From Woeseia sp034521225 (lineage in GTDB: Bacteria; Pseudomonadota; Gammaproteobacteria; Steroidobacterales; Woeseiaceae): a stretch of 64,000 nucleotides of DNA. Shown piece by piece: positions 8,222 to 17,637 of this stretch (within the stretch, counting starts at the first letter, position 1; the number at the start of each line of letters is the position of its first letter). The notes under the pieces were generated by a model. That model saw nothing but the letters and a program-made list of their open reading frames with translations. It was not told where the DNA came from and did no database searches. The stretch is taken from positions 62,001 to 126,000 of the forward strand of contig JAXHMR010000024.1 of assembly GCA_034521225.1 (NCBI GenBank). Reading direction: 5' to 3'. Made by a program: the position numbers and the translations under genes.

Positions 8222-10928
8222 ATGAGCGTTAAAAAACTGGTCCTCGTCGACGGCTCGTCCTACCTGTACCGCGCATTCCACGCATTGCCGCCGCTGACGA
8301 CATCAAGGGGCGAGCCGACAGGCGCGTTGCATGGCGTACTCGGCGTGCGTGCACAAGCTGATGCGGGAACAGGAAACCCCGCATTTCGTCGTCGTATTTG
8401 ATGCGCCGGGCAAAACCTTCCGCGACGACCTGTACAAGGAGTACAAGGCAACCCGCGACAAGATGCCGGACGAGTTGCTGGCACAGGTCGACCCGCTGCT
8501 CGAAGCGGTGCCGGCGCTGGGCCTGCCGATGCTCCGCATCAACGGCGTCGAAGCCGACGATGTCATCGGGACGCTGTGCCGCGAGGCGGCGGGCAACGGC
8601 ATGGACGTGCTGGTTTCGACCGGCGACAAGGACATGGCCCAGCTTGTCGGTGATCACGTGACGCTCGTCAATACGATGACCGATACCGTCATGGACCGCG
8701 ATGGCGTCAAGCAGAAGTTTGATGTCTGGCCCGAGCAGATCATCGACTACCTGGCCCTGGTCGGCGACACCTCCGACAACATTCCCGGCGTACCCAAAGT
8801 GGGCCCCAAGACCGCGGCCAGGTGGCTGAACGAATACGACACCGTCGACAAGCTGATCGAGCATGCCGACGAGATCAAGGGCAAGGTCGGCGAGAGCCTG
8901 CGCGACAATATCGAACAGCTCCGGCTGTCCCGGCAGCTCGCGACGATCCGGCACGATGTCGAACTAAAGGACAAGGCAACCGACCTGGTGCGGGGGGATG
9001 CCGATACCAGCGCACTGAAAGCCTTTTACGAGCGTTGGGAACTCCGGTCGTTGTTGCGCTCGCTGCAAACCGACACGCCCACTTCCGCGGAGGAAGCGCC
9101 GGAGGCGCCAGCCGCCGATGGGAACTACGAAACCATCCTGACGCAAGCGGCATTCGACCGTTGGTTTGCTCGCATGAAAAAAGCCGGGCTCGTTGCCATC
9201 GACACCGAGACGACGAGCCTCAACTACATGGAGGCCGAACTCGTCGGTATCTCGGTCGCTATCAAAGCGGGTGAAGCCGCCTATATTCCGCTTGCGCACG
9301 ACTATTCGGGTGCGCCGGACCAGCTCTCGCGCGATGCCGTGCTCGATACGCTGAAGCCTTACCTCGAAGATCCCGCTCACCACAAGGTCGGCCACCACCT
9401 GAAATACGACGCGCATATCTTCGCCCGCTACGGCATTCGTCTTGCCGGCATGCAGTTCGACTCGATGCTTGAGTCCTATGTGCTTAACAGCGTTGCATCG
9501 AGGCACGACATGGACTCGGTCGCGCGCTACTACCTTGATATCGGCACGATTCATTACGAGGACGTCGCCGGCCGCGGCGCAAAACAGCTGACGTTCAACC
9601 AGATTGCACTGGAACAGGCGGCACCCTACGCGGCGGAAGATGCCGACATCACGCTGCGCCTGCGCGAGCACCTGTGGCGGGAGCTGGGCAAGATCAAACC
9701 GCTTAAGCAACTTTATGAAACCATCGAACAGCCGCTGGTGCCGGTACTGTTCGAGATGGAAGAAAACGGCGTCCTGGTCGACCGCAGGATGCTGAAGATC
9801 CAGAGCGGCGAGCTCGCGAAGACCATGGCAGACCTTCGAGCAGCAGGCGCACCGAGGCCGCAGGCGGCCCGTTCAACCTGGGGTCACCCAACCAGCTGCG
9901 AAAGAGATCCTGTTCGAGGACCAGGGTTTGCCGATCGTGCGCAAGACGCCCAAAGGCCAGCGTCGACGGCCGAGGACGTGTTGCAGGAACTCGCCGCCGA
10001 GTACGACCTGCCGCGCATCATCCTCGAGTACCGCAGTGTCGGCAAATTAAAGAGCACCTATACGGACAAGCTGCCGTTGCAAATCGACCCCGGCCACCGC
10101 GCGTATCCACGTCGTACCACCAGGCCGTAGCCGCCACGGGGCGGCTGTCGTCGACGAACCCGAACCTGCAGAACATCCCGATCCGGAGCCCCGAGGGCCG
10201 GCGTATCCGCAAGGCGTTCGTCGCGCCAGATGGCAAGCTGCTGCTCGCGGCTGACTACTCGCAGGATCGAGCTACGCATCATGGCGCACCTGTCCGATGA
10301 TGCCGGTTTGCTCGATGCTTTCGCGAAAGGCCTCGATGTGCATCGCGCGACCGCCGCCGAAGTCTTCGGCATGGCCATCGACGACGTCACGAACGACCAG
10401 CGCCGCTCGGCCAAGGCCATCAACTTCGGCCTGATGTACGGCATGTCGGCGTTCGGGCTCGGCAAGCAGCTCGGCATCGGGCGCGGCCAGGCGCAGGACT
10501 ATATCGACCTTTATTCCGAGCGCTATCCGGGCGTCAGGACCTACATGGATAATATTCGCGCAGAGGCCCGCGAGGCCGGCTATGTAGAAACGCTGTTCGG
10601 CCGGCGCCTGTACCTGCCTCAGATCAACGACCGCAACGCGCAGCGCCGCCAGTATGCCGAACGCACTGCCATCAATGCGCCGATGCAGGGCACGGCGGCC
10701 GACATCATCAAGAAAGCGATGATCGACGTGCACCGCTGGCTGCGTGACAGCGACGTGCCGGCCCGCATGATCATGCAGGTCCACGATGAGCTGGTGTTCG
10801 AAGTTGATGAGGATGCCGGCGAGGCATTGAGCGAAACCATCCGCGAACGCATGAGCGGCGCCGCCTCGCTCAAGGTGCCGCTGCTGGTCGAAGCCGGCCT
10901 CGGCGCGACGTGGGACGAGGCGCATTAG
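8222..10928 (+). CDS. polA: DNA polymerase I (several frameshifts)
   Basis: Reading across frames gives the full Pol I plan. The 5'-3' nuclease starts LVLVDGSSYLYRAFHALPPL and includes FDAPGKTFRD and GDTSDNIPGVPKVG. The 3'-5' exonuclease has AIDTETTSLNYMEAE, and the polymerase has RRSAKAINFGLMYGMSAFGL and MQVHDELVFE. It fills gaps and removes primers. The frame breaks near 8348, 9837, 9852, 9905, 9960, 10090-10112 and 10265; each can be repaired by a one- or two-base change, for example ADYSQ then IELRIMAHLS. The other parts are perfectly conserved, so sequencing error is the likely cause. ATG 8222 follows lptM by 12 bases. Confidence 0.88.
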
Positions 10929-10984
10929 GCAGGCCCGGCCCCGGCGGTGCCGATGCACGGAACTCTCCCGGCAATTTCTGTTCC

Positions 10985-11110
10985 AATCTCCTGAGTGCGT
11001 AAGTCACTTGCCTGGCCACCTCCCTGGTCAGGTATGCAGTGCGGTTCCCCCAAACCGCCTGTCCCCATTGCCCCGGTTGTCCGATCCGTCGTGACTACCG
11101 GGGCTTTTTT
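10985..11110 (+). ncRNA. Candidate small RNA between polA and engB, with C-rich hairpin loops
   Basis: The polA-engB gap holds three successive hairpins. The first, 11011-11032, has a CCTGGCCA/TGGTCAGG stem with loop CCTCCC. The second, 11041-11058, has a GCGGTT/AACCGC stem with loop CCCCCA. The third, 11071-11103, is a CCCCGGT/ACCGGGG stem followed by CTTTTTT. Spot 42 in enterobacteria and ErsA in Pseudomonas lie between polA and engB. C-rich unpaired loops commonly pair with Shine-Dalgarno sequences in target mRNAs. The 5' end is not defined by a clear promoter; 10985 is a guess. Confidence 0.6.
11071..11110 (+). terminator. Rho-independent terminator
   Basis: A seven-pair stem CCCCGGT (11071-11077) and ACCGGGG (11097-11103) is followed by CTTTTTT. 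It would end transcription of the small RNA candidate or of polA. Its 3' arm overlaps the last codons of engB on the other strand. Confidence 0.8.
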
Positions 11111-11706
11111 ATGGCTTCCTGATTACGGGCAAGGAATGCCCCGAGCTGCTGCCTCGCCTCGTCAAGGCCGTCGCGATTCAACGCGGAGAAAAGCTGGGCG
11201 CTGGCGGCATCGCCCAGCTGTTTCCGGGCCGCGAGCAGGGCCGTCGCCGCCTGCCCGCGCTTCAGCTTGTCGGCCTTGGTCAGCAGCACGTGGACCGGCA
11301 CGGCCACCGACTGCGCGAGGGCCAGCAGCTTAAGGTCATAATCGCCGGGACCACGCCGGATATCGACGACCAGCAACAGGCCCTTCAGGCTGCCGCGCTG
11401 CTCGAAATAGCGCGGCAACAGGTCGCCCCAGTGCGCTCGCGTACCGGCGCTGACCCGGGCAAACCCGTACCCCGGCAGGTCAACCAGCCGGCGGCCTTCG
11501 CCAAGTTCGAAGAAATTGATGAGCTGGGTCCTGCCGGGCGTCTTGCTCGTGCGGGCAAACTGGCGGCGATTGACGATGACGTTGATTGCGCTGGACTTAC
11601 CGGCATTGGAGCGGCCGGCTACGGCCACCTCGCTGCCCTCGTCGGGCACGAACTGGCGGGGCTCGTTCGCGCTTAAGAGGAATTTGGCATCAGGGTACTG
11701 CGACAT
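11095..11706 (-). CDS. engB: Ribosome biogenesis GTPase EngB/YsxC
   Basis: This 203-residue GTPase has the G1 loop VAGRSNAGKSS, G3 DLPGYGFA and G4 LLTKADKL. EngB is an essential assembly factor of the large ribosomal subunit. I chose ATG 11706 (MSQYPDAKF) because the longer open frame upstream has no family similarity. The order polA-engB-cytochrome c4-dsbA is conserved in gammaproteobacteria. The gene runs towards polA, and its 3' end sits in the terminator hairpin. Confidence 0.92.
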   Translation of the reverse strand: MSQYPDAKFLLSANEPRQFVPDEGSEVAVAGRSNAGKSSAINVIVNRRQFARTSKTPGRTQLINFFELGEGRRLVDLPGYGFARVSAGTRAHWGDLLPRYFEQRGSLKGLLLVVDIRRGPGDYDLKLLALAQSVAVPVHVLLTKADKLKRGQAATALLAARKQLGDAASAQLFSALNRDGLDEARQQLGAFLARNQEAIKKPR

Positions 11707-11915
11707 GGGATACGGCCCGGATATGTGTATAATTTGGGGCCTTCTGAGATCAGTGGACCGCAAGCTCATAGTGACGGCTTGCCAGCCGCACGGCAAGGCC
11801 CGGCGGCGCGGACAACAGGCGGACCGGTCACCACTTTCATTGGAAGCATTTACTTGAAAAGCAATTGCCAACGGCAACGGTTTGTTTGCCGGGCGCAGGT
11901 TACGGTTTTTAAACT

Positions 11916-12560
11916 ATGAAATTGACGTTCGCTGGATTTGTCCTCGGCTCCCTGTTTTTCACCGGCCTGGCCGGCGCCGACACGCTGGTCGACGGCAGCA
12001 TCGACGCCGGCAAGGCGAAATCGACCACCTGCAGTGCCTGCCACGGCGCTGACGGCAACAGTGTCAACCCGGTGTGGCCGTCGCTCGCCGGCCAGCACGC
12101 CACTTACATTGTCGATCAGCTGAAGGCATACAAGGACGGCACGCGCAAGGATCCGCTGATGACGGCGCAGGCAATGTCACTGTCGGATGAGGACATCCGC
12201 GACCTGGCCGTCTATTACGCCTCGCAGCGCATGGCCGCACGGGCGGTGGCCAACGCATCGACCGTCGACAAGGGTCGGGCGCTGTATATCGGTGGCGACT
12301 CGGAAGCCGGCGTTTCTGCCTGCATCGCGTGCCATGGTCCTGTGGGCCGCGGCAACCCCGCCGCTTTGTACCCGTCGTTGCGCGGGCAACACGCCGCGTA
12401 TACTGCCAAGCAACTGCGTGACTACAAGAGCGGCGCGCGCGTGACCGACGGTACGACGCGGATGATGCGCAGTATTGCAGCGTCGCTCAGCGAGGAGGAT
12501 ATCAACGCGGTCGCCTCCTACATCCAGGGCCTGCACGGTACCGTCACCGCCGCCGACTAG
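11916..12560 (+). CDS. Dihaem cytochrome c4
   Basis: This 214-residue exported protein has a signal peptide ending near GLAGA and two haem-binding motifs, CSACHGADG and CIACHGPVG, in two repeated domains. Cytochrome c4 passes electrons in the periplasm, for example to cbb3-type oxidases. The 209 bp between engB and this gene contain a TATAAT at 11728-11733, a possible -10 element without a good -35. dsbA follows, as in Pseudomonas. Confidence 0.9.
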   Translation: MKLTFAGFVLGSLFFTGLAGADTLVDGSIDAGKAKSTTCSACHGADGNSVNPVWPSLAGQHATYIVDQLKAYKDGTRKDPLMTAQAMSLSDEDIRDLAVYYASQRMAARAVANASTVDKGRALYIGGDSEAGVSACIACHGPVGRGNPAALYPSLRGQHAAYTAKQLRDYKSGARVTDGTTRMMRSIAASLSEEDINAVASYIQGLHGTVTAAD

Positions 12561-12655
12561 CGGTACGCGGTACGGCACAAGCGGGTGAACAAGCGCCCGC
12601 CAAACTTTTTGGCTGCATGCCAGTCTGAATCTCTAGTATCCGTCGGAGTGTCTGT

Positions 12656-13507
12656 ATGAAGAATCTGCTTATCCCGGGCCTGTTGTCAGTGTTTCTGCTG
12701 GCGGCGTGCGATTCCGGACAGGAGCCGCCGGCTGATGATACGGCCGCAGAGGAACCGGTAGCCGCCGACCCGGCGCCGGCCGATGAGGCCGGACCGCCGG
12801 CTGACACCGCCGAAACCGAGGTCATGGAAGTCGTCGAGGAATCCGCGGCCGAACCCGTGGAGACGGATGCCGGCGATGTGCCGCTGATGCTGGCACAGGC
12901 GGATTCGCCGGCTGACCGCGCGGACTGGCAATTCAAAGAGGGCCAGCATTTCCAGCGGCTGGTCCCGACGCAGCCGACCGTAGGCGGCGCCGACAAGATC
13001 GAGGTTGCGGAGTTTTTCTGGTATGGCTGCAACCACTGCAATGATTTTGAACCCTTGATTAATCGATGGGCCGCGAACAAGCCTGCCAATGCACGCTTCG
13101 TCCGCGTACCGGCCATGTGGAACCCTATCGTCAAACTGCACGCGCAGCTTTATTACACCGGGGAAGTGCTCGGCAAGAACGGCACGCTGGCGAACCCGGA
13201 AGAGTTTCATGCAGCGGTGTTCAACGAATTCCACCAGCGCGGCAATCGCCTGGCGTCGGAATCCACGATCCAGTCGCTGTTCGAGCGCTTCGGGGTCAGC
13301 GCCGATGACTTCCGGAAGGCCTGGGGTTCGTTCGAGGTCGCGCAGAAAATGCGCATCGCGGAAGACCTCGCGCGACGCTACGGCATTACCGGCGTTCCAG
13401 CCATCGTCGTCAGCGGCAAGTACCGCACCGGCGCCGCCGAAGCCGGCGGCTACCCGACGCTGCTGGAAGTGATCGACGAGTTGATCGAACGCGAATCTGT
13501 CAGGTAG
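12656..13507 (+). CDS. dsbA: DsbA-family thiol:disulfide oxidoreductase, lipoprotein form with CNHC active site
   Basis: This 283-residue protein begins with a lipoprotein signal (lipobox LLAAC). An acidic, Pro/Ala-rich linker of about 80 residues follows, then a thioredoxin-like DsbA domain with FFWYGCNHCNDFEP and the cis-proline loop GVPAIVV. It would introduce disulfides into periplasmic proteins while anchored to a membrane. The active site is CNHC instead of the usual CPHC, and the anchored linker is not part of classical DsbA. A GGAG ribosome-binding site lies just before ATG 12656. Confidence 0.86.
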   Translation: MKNLLIPGLLSVFLLAACDSGQEPPADDTAAEEPVAADPAPADEAGPPADTAETEVMEVVEESAAEPVETDAGDVPLMLAQADSPADRADWQFKEGQHFQRLVPTQPTVGGADKIEVAEFFWYGCNHCNDFEPLINRWAANKPANARFVRVPAMWNPIVKLHAQLYYTGEVLGKNGTLANPEEFHAAVFNEFHQRGNRLASESTIQSLFERFGVSADDFRKAWGSFEVAQKMRIAEDLARRYGITGVPAIVVSGKYRTGAAEAGGYPTLLEVIDELIERESVR

Positions 13508-13510
13508 CGG

Positions 13511-13777
13511 CTACTCTCCCCGAGTCTCAGACTGCCTCCGCAGCGCGTACCGCAGCACGCCGCCGGCGCTGATCAACAGCCAGGCGGCTTCGATCAGGAA
13601 TGCCGACAGGTTGAATTCCTGTATCAGTGAAATCAGGATCAGCAGCGCGCCGACACCGTTTGCCAGCGAGAACCGCAGACCTTCCGGGCGGACGCGGCCA
13701 AGTTGCAGCAGCAGGTAGCTAAGCAGTATCAGTGATACACCCAGGTTGCCGATCAGGTCGTGCCAGCCGTAGGTCAT
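13511..13777 (-). CDS. Small membrane protein (CBU_0592-like)
   Basis: This 88-residue protein has about three hydrophobic segments (LGVSLILLSYLLLQL, LANGVGALLILISLI, LIEAAWLLISAGGVLRYAL). It resembles the CBU_0592-type small membrane proteins by size and layout; the function is unknown. I start it at ATG 13777 (MTYGWHDLIG) because the upstream extension is basic and unlike a membrane protein. It converges with dsbA, 3 bases apart. Confidence 0.6.
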   Translation of the reverse strand: MTYGWHDLIGNLGVSLILLSYLLLQLGRVRPEGLRFSLANGVGALLILISLIQEFNLSAFLIEAAWLLISAGGVLRYALRRQSETRGE

Positions 13778-13986
13778 CGAGTGTCTCCGGTGTCGTTGGA
13801 TCTGAGGGCGCAGCAATCCCGGTTGCCATGCCCTGTCAATCGCAGCATTGTCCGTTGCCTGAGCGGCCCGGAACAAGCGGCGGACGAAGCGATAATCCGC
13901 TCAGGGACGGGGCGATCCCGGGACGGTACTATTGGCGCCATGGCAGCCAGTTCCATTCCGGTCGGTAGATCCAGCGGTGCAATCGC

Positions 13987-14730
13987 GTGAGAGCCGCCGC
14001 CAGCGGCCTGCTGCGTGACGCGCTCAATAGTCTTCGCGACCTGCTGCCGATCGTGGCTGTCATCGGCGTTTTCCAGATCTTCGTGGTCGGCAACCCGGTA
14101 TCCGTGCTGGCGCCCCTTGCCGCTGGCGGACTGCTGGTCCTCGCCGGACTAACCCTGTTTATCTACGGCCTCAAGCTTGCATTGTTTCCAGTCGGTGAAG
14201 GTCTTGCGCATTCGCTGGCTGCCAAAGGCAGCGTGTTCTGGCTGCTGGCATTTGCCTTCCTGCTGGGGTTTGGCACGACAATCGCGGAACCGGCGCTGCT
14301 CGCCGTTGCTGACGAAGCCGCCCGCATTGCGGCGGACGCGGGCACTATCGACAAGACTGACGAGGCTCGCAAGGGCTACGCGCTTGCATTGCGAATGACA
14401 GTCGCATTCGCTGTTGGCGTCGCAATCGTACTGGGCGTCTTGCGGATTCTTGCAGCCTGGTCGTTGCCAATGATGATCATCGGCGGCTATTTGCTGGCGG
14501 TACTGATTACGGCGGTCGCGCCGCGGGAGGTCGTCGGCATCGCTTTTGATTCGGGCGCTGTTACGACATCGACGGTGACCGTACCGCTGGTGACCGCGCT
14601 GGGCGTCGGCCTCGCAAGCTCGGTCCGCGGGCGCAATCCCATGCTTGACGGATTCGGTCTCGTTGCCTTCGCGACACTGATGCCTATCCTGTTTGTGCTT
14701 GCTTTCGGGATCATCATGCAATGGAGCTGA
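13987..14730 (+). CDS. DUF1538 membrane protein, first subunit (UmpA-like)
   Basis: This protein of about 247 residues has seven or so hydrophobic segments and the repeated family motif FGTTIAEPALLAVA, plus AFDSGAVTTSTVTVP. DUF1538 proteins occur as adjacent pairs; a pair from Halomonas, UmpAB, was reported as a Na+(Li+,K+)/H+ antiporter. The start is GTG 13987. The 3' end overlaps the second DUF1538 gene by 10 bases. PII-like and CBS genes follow, which suggests regulation by nucleotides or metabolites. Confidence 0.8.
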   Translation: MRAAASGLLRDALNSLRDLLPIVAVIGVFQIFVVGNPVSVLAPLAAGGLLVLAGLTLFIYGLKLALFPVGEGLAHSLAAKGSVFWLLAFAFLLGFGTTIAEPALLAVADEAARIAADAGTIDKTDEARKGYALALRMTVAFAVGVAIVLGVLRILAAWSLPMMIIGGYLLAVLITAVAPREVVGIAFDSGAVTTSTVTVPLVTALGVGLASSVRGRNPMLDGFGLVAFATLMPILFVLAFGIIMQWS

Positions 14731-15495
14731 TCATCAGCAGCCTTGGCGTACTCGGCGGCACGGCACTGGACGTCCTGCCCATCGCGGTTTTCCTGTTTGG
14801 CTTCCAGCGAATTGTTATCGGCGGGCCGATGCCGAACCGCGGCCGCATCGTTGCAGGTTTCCTGTTTGTCATCGTTGGCCTCGGTTGCCTGCTGATCGGG
14901 CTTGAGAAGTCGCTGTTTCCGCTCGGGCGAATGATGGCCGAACAACTGACGGATCCCGCGTTTCTTGGCACTGGCAACGGATTACTGACGTGGCATGACT
15001 ACTACTGGGTCTACCTGTTCGCATTGACGCTCGGCATCAGCACCGCGCTCGCGGAGCCCGGATTGCTGGCGGTAGCGATCAAGGCAAACCAGGTATCGGG
15101 CGGCGCAATCTCACGTCTGGGGACTGCGCGTGGCCGTTGCCATCGGCATCGGAACCGGTGTCGCGCTCGGCTGTTTTCGCATTGTTTACGGGCTGCCGCT
15201 CCACTACCTGATTGCGGCCGGATACCTGGTCGTTATCGTACAAACCGCGCTGGCACCCAAACTTATCGTGCCCCTTGCATACGATTCCGGTCCTGTTGCA
15301 ACCTCTACCGTCACTGTTCCGCTGATAACGGCCCTGGGGCTCGGCCTGTCGGAAGCGGTGCCGGGCCGCACGCCAATGCACGACGGTTTCGGGCTGGTCG
15401 CACTTGCCTGCCTGTTCGGCGTCATCTCCGTACTCGCTTACGCACAACTTTCCATTCTGCGCGGCGGCCGGCCGGCCGCACCCCGCAATCACTGA
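14721..15495 (+). CDS. DUF1538 membrane protein, second subunit (UmpB-like; one frameshift)
   Basis: The first half, to about 15120, shows GISTALAEPGLLAVA. The second half, in another frame, has AYDSGPVATSTVTVPLITALG. These two motifs mirror those of the first subunit. Removing the A at 15123 joins them as SRLGLRVAVAIG, about 257 residues. It is the partner of the upstream DUF1538 protein and overlaps its end. The disruption is a single base and probably an error. Confidence 0.78.
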
Positions 15496-15519
15496 TACTC
15501 GTATACAGGAATCAAGGCC

Positions 15520-15870
15520 ATGCATTTCAAACTGATCATTGCTTTCGTTGAGGACAGCAAGACCAACGCCGTCATGGATGCGGCTCGTAATTCCGGCGCG
15601 ACCGGCTGCACCATCATCAGCAATGCGCGGGGTGAGGGAATGCAGCAGAACAAGACGTTCTTCGGGCTGACGCTGTCGTCGCAACGCGACGTCGTGTTAT
15701 TGCTGGTCGAGGAACACTTAAGCCGGCAGATACTCGAACACATCGGTGAGGTCGGCAAATTTGATGATGCACCGGGTACCGGCATTGCGGTACAGATCGA
15801 CGTCGAAGATGCAATCGGCGTCGTCGCACAGGCCAAACAACTGACAGAGATTGTGGAGGACAAACTATGA
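15520..15870 (+). CDS. PII-like regulatory protein
   Basis: This 116-residue protein of the GlnB fold starts MHFKLIIAFVED. It has a T-loop-like stretch around the segment GEGMQQNKTFFG and the C-terminal GTGIAVQIDVEDAIGV. PII-like proteins bind adenine nucleotides or other small signals and gate membrane transporters. The conserved uridylylation tyrosine context of GlnB is not seen. It lies 24 bases after the DUF1538 pair and overlaps the CBS gene (ATGA), so it very likely regulates the transporter. Confidence 0.82.
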   Translation: MHFKLIIAFVEDSKTNAVMDAARNSGATGCTIISNARGEGMQQNKTFFGLTLSSQRDVVLLLVEEHLSRQILEHIGEVGKFDDAPGTGIAVQIDVEDAIGVVAQAKQLTEIVEDKL

Positions 15871-16271
15871 ACAGCCGCAGCTGGGTGCCGGTACGGGACG
15901 TCATGCGTACCGATGTCACGAAAGTGGATGGCAAGATCGACGTGTTGTCCGCGCTCAAGATCATGAAAAAGGTTGGCGCGACCTGCCTGATCGTCGAACG
16001 GCGCGATGAGCAGGATGAGTATGGCATGCTGCTGTTTTCGGACGTTGCCAAGCAGGTGATTGCGAAGGACCGCGCACCGGAGCGTACAAACGTCTACGAG
16101 ATCATGGCGAAGCCGGTGATATCGGTGCAGCCGGACATGAATATCCGCTATTGTGCGCGCCTGTTCGAGCGATTCGGTATCAGTCACGCACCGGTATTGG
16201 AAGGCGACGATGTAGTTGGCATCGTCAGCTACTACCTGCTGGTGCTCGAGGGGCTGCCCGACCTCGACTGA
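15867..16271 (+). CDS. CBS-domain pair protein
   Basis: This 134-residue protein has two CBS motifs: VRDVMRTDVTKVDGKIDVLSA with the GATCLIVE strand, and VYEIMAKPVISVQPDMNIR with ISHAPVLEGDDVVGIVS. CBS pairs sense adenosine nucleotides. It is the last gene of the DUF1538/PII module and starts within the stop of the PII-like gene. Confidence 0.85.
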   Translation: MNSRSWVPVRDVMRTDVTKVDGKIDVLSALKIMKKVGATCLIVERRDEQDEYGMLLFSDVAKQVIAKDRAPERTNVYEIMAKPVISVQPDMNIRYCARLFERFGISHAPVLEGDDVVGIVSYYLLVLEGLPDLD

Positions 16272-16281
16272 CGACGGCTGC

Positions 16282-17210
16282 CTACATGCGCTCGGCAGCC
16301 GCGTCAATCTCCGCGAGCGTCTCCTCGATCGCCTGCCGGTATGCCGCCGTTCCTTCCGCCTGCCGGAGCGCACGCATCGCCTCGTCCCGTGCCTCGTCGA
16401 CACGCTCCATTTTAAGTAAAGCGGCAGCCAGGTTGTTGCGCACCATGACGAGCCCGGGTTGCGAGGCGAGCAGCGCCCGGTACTCTGCCTCAGCTGCAGC
16501 CCAGTTACCCAGCAGGAACTCGCTGTTGGCCAGACCGAAACGTGCGACCGTTGCATCGGGCCACTGGTCGAGTGCTGCCTGCCAGCCGGCACGTGCATTC
16601 CGGATGTGACCGGTCTCCTCCAGCGCCGCGAGTGTGTCAAACCAGCGCTCCCGATCTGCTTCGGCCGGCATCTCGCCCGGGCGGAGTGCTACGAGCGACC
16701 AGTACCCTGATCGCCGCCAGGTGCGAAGAAACGTTGCCGTGCGGGTAAGCCGCCGCCGCTCGGTGCCGGAGCGCAGCACGATCTCGTCCACCTCGGGATT
16801 GACGCCTACGACCACCGCATAGTGCCAGCGTGGCAGCCAGCTGACGCCGAGATTCTGAAGTACGAGGACGGGACGACCGGCGGCCAGCTCGGCGGTAAGG
16901 GATGACAGCTTCGGTGCCAACTGGTACGGAATTCGGTCTTCCGCCCGCGTTGCGGCGACCAGCTCGGCCTGCAGGCTCCCTTGCCGTGCCGGCAGGTAAA
17001 CGCGCCGGATCAATGTATCCATGTCCGTCCCGGCACCACTGGCCTCGAGTATGGTCATCAGCGCGGCCGGCGCCGCACTGGTCAGCGTTCCTGCGGGTGA
17101 AACGGTGTGCCGGTCAGCTCGGCCGCTGCCGCTGCCGGGCCGTAGTCGCTGACGCGCTCCGGGATCGTGCTGCACGCTGCGAGGCAGACCGACAAAAAAA
17201 GGGCCAGCAC
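16282..17210 (-). CDS. PA2778-like cysteine peptidase lipoprotein with TPR tail (frameshifted near the active site)
   Basis: The main frame shows a papain/C39-like core (WLPRWHYAVVVGVN with the catalytic His) and a C-terminal TPR region (NSEFLLGNWAAAEAEYRALL). The N-terminus is in another frame: a lipoprotein signal LALFLSVCLAAC, then TPFHPQ; after two small shifts near 17090-17100 it continues as DQCGPAALMTIL, which holds the catalytic Cys. The start is probably GTG 17210. The neighbour is a PA2779-like gene, the usual partner. The substrate is unknown. The start codon lies inside a terminator hairpin. Confidence 0.72.
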
Positions 17211-17221
17211 ATGGCTGGCCC
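17194..17221 (-). terminator. Rho-independent terminator overlapping the PA2778-like start
   Basis: On the minus strand a GGGCCAGC/GCTGGCCC stem with a 5-base loop is followed by seven T residues. It lies downstream of the PA2779-like gene. The T run falls inside the signal-peptide codons of the next gene. Confidence 0.75.
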
Positions 17222-17254
17222 CCGGTCTGCTGTCATGGAATCGATGGCCGCCGT

Positions 17255-17637
17255 TCACAGACTCTTGAAGATGTCAGTCACGCCGACAAGCTCGAGGATC
17301 AGCAGAACGAGAAAGACCGTGCCGATGACCCCGACGGCGTCACCGCCGGCAACCTGTGCCCGATGCGCCCGTCGAGTTCAGCCAGCTCGGCATTCGTCAT
17401 ATTGCCGATGCGTGCCTTGATGAATTCGGCGTCGGCTCCCAATTCGGTCAGCTGCCTTGCCACGTCTTCACGATCAATCAGCTGCTCAATTCTCGTGATG
17501 CGGCCGTCCCGAGCCTGCTCTTCAATCAGGGCGTCGGTACCAATCATGCCGGCCGTCGATACCTGGGTCATACCCACGCTGAGCAGCGCTACCGCCACCA
17601 GCCGGAAAACAAACAGACGAGCTATTGAGTTATTCAT
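17255..17637 (-). CDS. PA2779-like small membrane protein (one frameshift)
   Basis: The protein starts with a hydrophobic signal segment (LFVFRLVAVALLSVG) and has a middle region DREDVARQLTELGADAEFIKAR. In the frame after a shift near 17358, the C-terminal transmembrane helix is VIGTVFLVLLILELVGVTDI. This N-signal, helical middle and C-terminal membrane anchor is the PA2779 family plan. The function is unknown. It overlaps the end of the amidohydrolase by 8 bases and precedes the PA2778-like peptidase. Confidence 0.7.

Noticed and set aside
8331..10130. 599-codon frame as an independent protein
   Set aside because: It is the middle of polA; its first and last parts are off-frame because of indels.
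11707..11915. Possible tRNA or second small RNA before cytochrome c4
   Set aside because: I saw no cloverleaf or terminator; only a TATAAT without a matching -35.
15489..16640. 383-codon minus-strand frame over the PII and CBS genes
   Set aside because: Both plus-strand genes are intact with strong motifs; this frame is a shadow.
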